Below the pieces are notes generated by a model. The model did no database searches. It was not told the origin of the DNA and worked only from the letters and a program-made list of their open reading frames with translations. Position numbers and translations under genes: made by a program. From JBGVSA01 sp041807905 (GTDB lineage Bacteria; Pseudomonadota; Gammaproteobacteria; Burkholderiales; Rhodocyclaceae), in contig NZ_JBGVSA010000054.1 of the NCBI RefSeq assembly GCF_041807905.1, positions 1-9,934 on the forward strand: a stretch of DNA of 9,934 nucleotides, written 5' to 3'. This document shows, in pieces, positions 6,366-9,934 of the stretch (position 1 is the stretch's first letter; each line of letters begins with the position of its first letter).

Positions 6366-9300
6366 TCGGACCGCGTTTTCTCCCGCAACTGACGGTGCGC
6401 CGCGCCGTCGTCATCGCCGTGCTGCTCGGCACCTTGCTGCCGGCCGCCGTCATCGGCACCTACCTGAGCGTGCGCCTGTACCGCGACACGCTCGAATCCG
6501 AAGTCTCGCGCCAACTGCGCCGCGACGCCGAAGTGCTCACGCTCGGCGTGCGCGAAAGCCTCTGGGCGCTCGATTCCGAGACCGCCGGCGCATTGGTCGA
6601 CGCGCTCATGCGCGACCCCGCGATGGTGCGGATCGAAGTGCGCGACCCGCACCTGGGCAGCTTCGTCGCGCGCGAAGACGCGACGCGACGCGACGGGACG
6701 CTCCACGCGATCGACGAAGACATCGTCCATCGCGGCGAAATCATCGGTCACGCCCACATCGAAATCACCGACGCGCCTTTCGTCGAGCAATACACCCGCC
6801 AGATCGCCACCCTCGTCGGCATGCTGGCCCTGCAGGTCGCCTCGTCGGTCGTGCTCATCCTGATGGTCCTGCAATGGCGCCTGGGCACGCCGCTGCAACG
6901 TCTGTCGGGCTCGGCGGAGCGCTTGGCGCGTGGAGAGCTCGAAGTGCCCATCGAATCCATCTGGCGCGACGAGATCGGCAACGTCGGCGCACAACTCGAA
7001 ACCACGCGGCAGGCGTTGCGCACCACCTTGCACTCGCTCGAACAGAAGAACCGCGCGCTGGAGGTCGACCTGCGCGAGCGCATGCGCGTGGAAAGCGCCC
7101 TGCGCGACCGCGAGCAGCGCCTGCGCACACTGGTCGAACAAAGTCCGCTGGCGGTCATCGAATGCGACCTGGGCTGGCACGTGCTCGATTGGAATGAGGC
7201 CGCCATGCACATGTTCGGCTGGCGGCGCGAAGAAGTCCTCGGCCGCCATGTGTCGTTCCTGATCGACGGCGCGCGCGAGGACACCGTGCTCTCCGAAGTC
7301 GAGACCGATCTGCGCAGCACCACGGGCGTGGTGCGCCGACACACGCACAACGTGCATCACGACGGGCACTACGTACTGTGCCGCTGGTTCAACAGCCTGA
7401 TCCGCGATGCCAGCGGCAACCCGATCCGCATCGTTTCGATCGCCGAGGACATCACCGAAGGACAGCGCGCCGAAGAAGAAATCCGCCGCCTGGCCACCGT
7501 GGTGGAGCGCACCACCAACCTGGTCGTGCTGACCAATGCGATGGGGCTGGTGGAGTGGCACAACGACGCCTTTGCCGAGCGCTCCGGATTCGCGTCGACA
7601 CAGATCCTGGGCACGCCGCTGATCCAGTTGCTGCGCGGCGAAGCGGGCGGCGGACCGTTCGCGCCGCTGGTCGACGCCATGACACGCGGCGAGTCGCTGC
7701 GTGGCGTCGAACTACCCTGCCGCGATCAGCGTGGCGACACTTATTGGGTGGAAGCCGAAGTGCAACCGCTGCGCGACGACCAGGGCTTGCTGACGCAACA
7801 TGTCGTACTGCTCAACGACATCACCGACCGCCGCCGCATGACCGACGCCATGTCGGCGCTGGCACGCATCGGTGCCGGCAGCGCGCCGCAGCTCTTCCTT
7901 GAGCAGTCGCTCGGCGCACTGGCACGTGGTGCCTGTGCGGAAGCGGCCTATCTCGCCTACTCCACGCCGGGACAGAACGGCACCGAAGTCGTCGCGAGCT
8001 GGGCGTCGTCTCCACGCTGGGCGATCCCCGAGGGACGGCTCACCGCGCCATCGGGCGTGGCGGCGCGACTCGAACGCGATGGCCTGTTCATTCGCCTCAC
8101 ACAGGCGCACGCCGCCTTCAGCGATGACCCCGTGCTGTCGGCCTGCGAAGACCTCGACAGTTTCGTGGCAGTGGCGGTGCGCGACGAAGAAGGCGCCGTC
8201 ATCGGCCAGCTGGCGCTGCTCTTCGATTCGCCTCCGCGCAACCTCCATGAGGCGCAGTCGCTGGCCGAACTGGGCGCGGCGCGCGCCGGAGCCGAATTCG
8301 CGCGCATCGGCATCCTCGAAGCATTGCAGCACAGCGAGCACAAGTTCTCGTCGATCTTCCAGCACGCGCCCATCCCCTTGTTTCTCATCCGCCAGTCCGA
8401 CCGCGTCTACCTCGACGTCAATCCGTCGGCCTGCGAAGTGTTCGGCTTCTCGCGCGAGGAAATGCTCGGCCACTCGCCAACCGACCTGCAACGCTACGCC
8501 GATCCGGAAGTCGGCGAGGCTCTCTCGCACGAGCTGCGCGAACGGGGCTACGTGAGCGGCTTCTCGATCCGTCTGCGCTCGCGCAACGGCGGCATCCGCG
8601 ATTGCCAATTGCACGTGCGCAGCGTGATCACCACCGAGCCTTGCTGGCTGGTGGCGACCGTCGACATCACCGCCATGCGCTCCGCACAACGACAGGTCGA
8701 AGAACTCAACGCCTCGTTGGAGCGGCGTGTGTTCGAGCGCACGCGCGATCTGGCCGCCGCCAATCGCGAACTGAGCGCCACACTCGACACCTTGCAGCGC
8801 ACGCAGACCGAGTTGATCCGCTCGGAGAAACTCGCCGCCCTCGGTTCGCTCGTCGCAGGCGTGGCGCACGAGTTGAACACGCCGATCGGCAACAGCCTGA
8901 TGGTGGCCAGCACGCTGCACGACATGAATCGCGAGTTCATCGCCAAGGCGCAGAACGGCCTGCGTCGTTCGGAACTGGATGAGTTCCTCAGCGAAGGGCG
9001 CTCGGCAGCGGACATCCTGGTACGCAACCTGCAGCGCGCGGGCGAGCTCATCTCCAGTTTCAAGCAGGTCGCCGTCGACCAGACCAGTTCGCAGCGCCGT
9101 GTGTTCAACCTCGAAGAAGTCATCCACGAAGTCTTGCTGACCATGCAGCCGATGTTCCGCAAGACGCCGTACAGCGTGGAGGTGGATGTCGAGAGCGACA
9201 TCTGGATGGACAGCTTCCCCGGTCCCTTCGGACAGGTCATCAGCAACCTCATCGGCAACGCCATGACGCACGCATTCGACGGACGCGAATCCGGTCTGGT

Positions 9301-9571
9301 GCAGCTCCGGGGCAGGTTGGGGGACGACAACGACGTGATCATTACCTGCGAGGATGACGGCGTAGGCATCCCGCCCGCCAATCTGGGGCGCATTTTCGAT
9401 CCGTTCTTCACGACGCGGCTCGGGCGCGATGGGAGCGGTCTGGGGTTGAACATCGTGCACAACATCGTGACGGGGGTGCTGGGGGGGCGGATTGGCGTTT
9501 CCAGCACGCAGGGCGAGGGGACGGTGTTTACCTTGTTGTTGCCGCTGACGGCGCCAGTACGAGAAGGGTAG
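6326..9571 (+). CDS. Membrane sensor histidine kinase with HAMP, three PAS domains and a GAF-like domain
   Basis: The protein has 1081 residues from ATG 6326. The order is: TM1 (about 26-48), periplasmic segment of about 110 residues, TM2 (about 161-183), HAMP (about 185-238), coiled coil, PAS1 (about 264-378, EQRLRTLVEQSPLAVIE), PAS2 (about 386-502), GAF-like (about 505-660), PAS3 (about 668-783), coiled coil (about 785-833), dimerisation domain with His848 in GVAHELNTP, then ATPase with Asn978 (NLIGNA), DDGVGI (1010-1015), IFDPFFTT (1023-1030) and GSGLGL (1036-1041). All catalytic boxes are intact and there is no receiver domain, so this is an orthodox kinase. It very probably phosphorylates the regulator encoded just upstream, whose gene it overlaps by 40 bases. 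An in-frame TTG at 6362 overlaps that stop as TTGA and would remove 12 residues before TM1; neither start has a clear ribosome site. The signal is unknown. Confidence 0.93.
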   Translation: MAAHAPRRARAILIGPRFLPQLTVRRAVVIAVLLGTLLPAAVIGTYLSVRLYRDTLESEVSRQLRRDAEVLTLGVRESLWALDSETAGALVDALMRDPAMVRIEVRDPHLGSFVAREDATRRDGTLHAIDEDIVHRGEIIGHAHIEITDAPFVEQYTRQIATLVGMLALQVASSVVLILMVLQWRLGTPLQRLSGSAERLARGELEVPIESIWRDEIGNVGAQLETTRQALRTTLHSLEQKNRALEVDLRERMRVESALRDREQRLRTLVEQSPLAVIECDLGWHVLDWNEAAMHMFGWRREEVLGRHVSFLIDGAREDTVLSEVETDLRSTTGVVRRHTHNVHHDGHYVLCRWFNSLIRDASGNPIRIVSIAEDITEGQRAEEEIRRLATVVERTTNLVVLTNAMGLVEWHNDAFAERSGFASTQILGTPLIQLLRGEAGGGPFAPLVDAMTRGESLRGVELPCRDQRGDTYWVEAEVQPLRDDQGLLTQHVVLLNDITDRRRMTDAMSALARIGAGSAPQLFLEQSLGALARGACAEAAYLAYSTPGQNGTEVVASWASSPRWAIPEGRLTAPSGVAARLERDGLFIRLTQAHAAFSDDPVLSACEDLDSFVAVAVRDEEGAVIGQLALLFDSPPRNLHEAQSLAELGAARAGAEFARIGILEALQHSEHKFSSIFQHAPIPLFLIRQSDRVYLDVNPSACEVFGFSREEMLGHSPTDLQRYADPEVGEALSHELRERGYVSGFSIRLRSRNGGIRDCQLHVRSVITTEPCWLVATVDITAMRSAQRQVEELNASLERRVFERTRDLAAANRELSATLDTLQRTQTELIRSEKLAALGSLVAGVAHELNTPIGNSLMVASTLHDMNREFIAKAQNGLRRSELDEFLSEGRSAADILVRNLQRAGELISSFKQVAVDQTSSQRRVFNLEEVIHEVLLTMQPMFRKTPYSVEVDVESDIWMDSFPGPFGQVISNLIGNAMTHAFDGRESGLVQLRGRLGDDNDVIITCEDDGVGIPPANLGRIFDPFFTTRLGRDGSGLGLNIVHNIVTGVLGGRIGVSSTQGEGTVFTLLLPLTAPVREG

Positions 9572-9574
9572 GGG

Positions 9575-9608
9575 AGGGCGGGTTACGTGGTGCGAACGGC
9601 CCTTTTTT
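9575..9608 (+). terminator. Probable intrinsic terminator after the histidine kinase gene
   Basis: AGGGC (9575-9579) pairs with GCCCT (9599-9603), and inside it GTT (9582-9584) pairs with AAC (9595-9597), with small unpaired bases between. A run of six T follows (9603-9608). The stem is imperfect, but the T-run directly after it and the position four bases past the kinase stop make termination plausible. Confidence 0.5.
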
Positions 9609-9637
9609 GCGTGGGCATTGGCTTTGCAGACTTGGTC

Positions 9638-9673
9638 TCGACTGCTGATGCTCGATGGCCGGGCGTTCGTCCC
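9638..9673 (+). repeat. 36-base direct repeat, copy 1
   Basis: This copy matches 9756-9791 at 32 of 36 positions without gaps; the shared core is TGCTGATGCTCGA. It starts 118 bases before copy 2. The sequence after it does not match what follows copy 2, so only this segment is shared. It may be the remnant of an older insertion of the same dispersed repeat. Confidence 0.7.
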
Positions 9674-9755
9674 AACAGAGGGACCTGCGTTCCCGCGCGG
9701 AAGCTTCCTCGAAAGAGCCCTATCTTGTGTGTGCTTTCGCCTATCAACGGTAGTG

Positions 9756-9791
9756 TCGATTGCTGATGCTCGACGGCCGGGAGTTCGCCCC
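9756..9791 (+). repeat. 36-base direct repeat, copy 2
   Basis: This is the partner of 9638-9673, differing at four positions. Unlike copy 1, it runs directly into the hairpin segment at 9786-9828 and the downstream repeat-like sequence, so it seems to be the left part of a longer element. Confidence 0.7.
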
Positions 9792-9934
9792 GGCGGGCGA
9801 GTAACTTCTTTGTTATCGACAAAGAAGTCACCAAGAAAACGACCCCACAGCGTCGTGGGCCGTTGGCCGATCCCCTGCGCTGCGCGGTCGAGAAGGCGGC
9901 TGCGAAACTCGTCGCTACGCTCCTCAAACAGTCC
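9786..9934. repeat. Dispersed intergenic repeat with hairpins, continuing past the window end
   Basis: A small GC hairpin (CGCCC 9786-9790, GGGCG 9795-9799) is followed by a perfect 9-base-pair A/T-rich inverted repeat, ACTTCTTTG (9804-9812) and CAAAGAAGT (9820-9828), loop seven bases, and then by CACCAAGAAAACGACCCC. The section further on contains GCGGCTGCGAAACTCGTCGC and CTCAAACAG. From memory, this layout (GGCGGGCGAGTAACTT, mirrored AAAGAAGT, CCAAGAAAA, later GCGGCTGCG-AACTCG and CTCAAACA) recurs in intergenic DNA of Burkholderiales and Xanthomonas genomes. I cannot verify this without a search. No gene is credible here. The right edge lies outside the window. Confidence 0.55.

Noticed and set aside
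6284..7561. 425-codon minus-strand open frame opposite the kinase sensor region
   Set aside because: It shadows PAS1, HAMP and the membrane segments, which are clearly coding on the plus strand. No domain is seen in it.
7712..9460. 582-codon minus-strand open frame opposite the histidine kinase
   Set aside because: The plus strand encodes intact kinase boxes here. Long antisense frames are common in GC-rich DNA, and this product is His/Arg/Ala-rich with no domain.
9583..9927. Minus-strand open frame of 114 codons covering the whole 3' spacer
   Set aside because: It spans a terminator, two repeats and a hairpin, and its product has no recognisable domain. Frames of this kind arise when dispersed repeats are translated. 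A database hit would probably be to similar spurious entries.
1..9934. CRISPR array, tRNA or rRNA genes, insertion sequence, phage or defence genes
   Set aside because: No regularly spaced repeats, no tRNA-like cloverleaf with TTCGAATC-type arm, and no transposase, integrase or nuclease motif were found on either strand.

Overview
The window is GC-rich chromosomal DNA, about 65% by eye, with dense and often overlapping genes. It looks like a betaproteobacterium of the order Burkholderiales, possibly Alcaligenaceae-like. The grounds are the product types, the cyaY / lptM / lysA neighbourhood, and a 3' repeat that recalls dispersed repeats I remember from Achromobacter, Bordetella, Burkholderia and Xanthomonas genomes. 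The species cannot be named from the sequence alone.

Layout: (1) 1-776 is the end of a branched-chain amino-acid (LIV-type) ABC transporter operon: the last 17 codons of a livG-like ATPase gene overlapping a complete livF-like ATPase gene. (2) 912-1903 is an overlapping pair, a hotdog-fold acyl-CoA thioesterase and a Nudix hydrolase whose Nudix box departs from consensus at two positions. (3) 2001-3876 is a housekeeping block: cyaY (frataxin-like) on the minus strand, divergent from lptM (small outer-membrane lipoprotein) and lysA (diaminopimelate decarboxylase). (4) 3877-4121 is a 245-base spacer unusually rich in hairpins, including a CCTAGG-centred palindrome. It leads into (5) 4122-9571, a two-gene signalling operon: a REC-DUF3369-degenerate GGDEF-EAL response regulator (predicted c-di-GMP phosphodiesterase) and a 1081-residue membrane histidine kinase with a periplasmic segment, HAMP, three PAS domains and one GAF-like domain. 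(6) 9572-9934 has no credible gene. It holds a probable terminator, two diverged copies of a 36-base repeat, and the start of what looks like a longer dispersed repeat with an A/T-rich hairpin.

The most interesting part is the signalling operon and its leader. The kinase probably senses a periplasmic signal plus cytoplasmic cues through PAS/GAF and phosphorylates the REC domain at Asp85. The regulator would then hydrolyse c-di-GMP with an apparently complete EAL active site, while its GGDEF domain (AVDLF in place of GGDEF) cannot be a normal cyclase. No DNA-binding domain is present, so output should be the second messenger rather than direct transcription control. The remaining genes look ordinary. 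No tRNA, rRNA, CRISPR array, insertion sequence or phage gene was seen.
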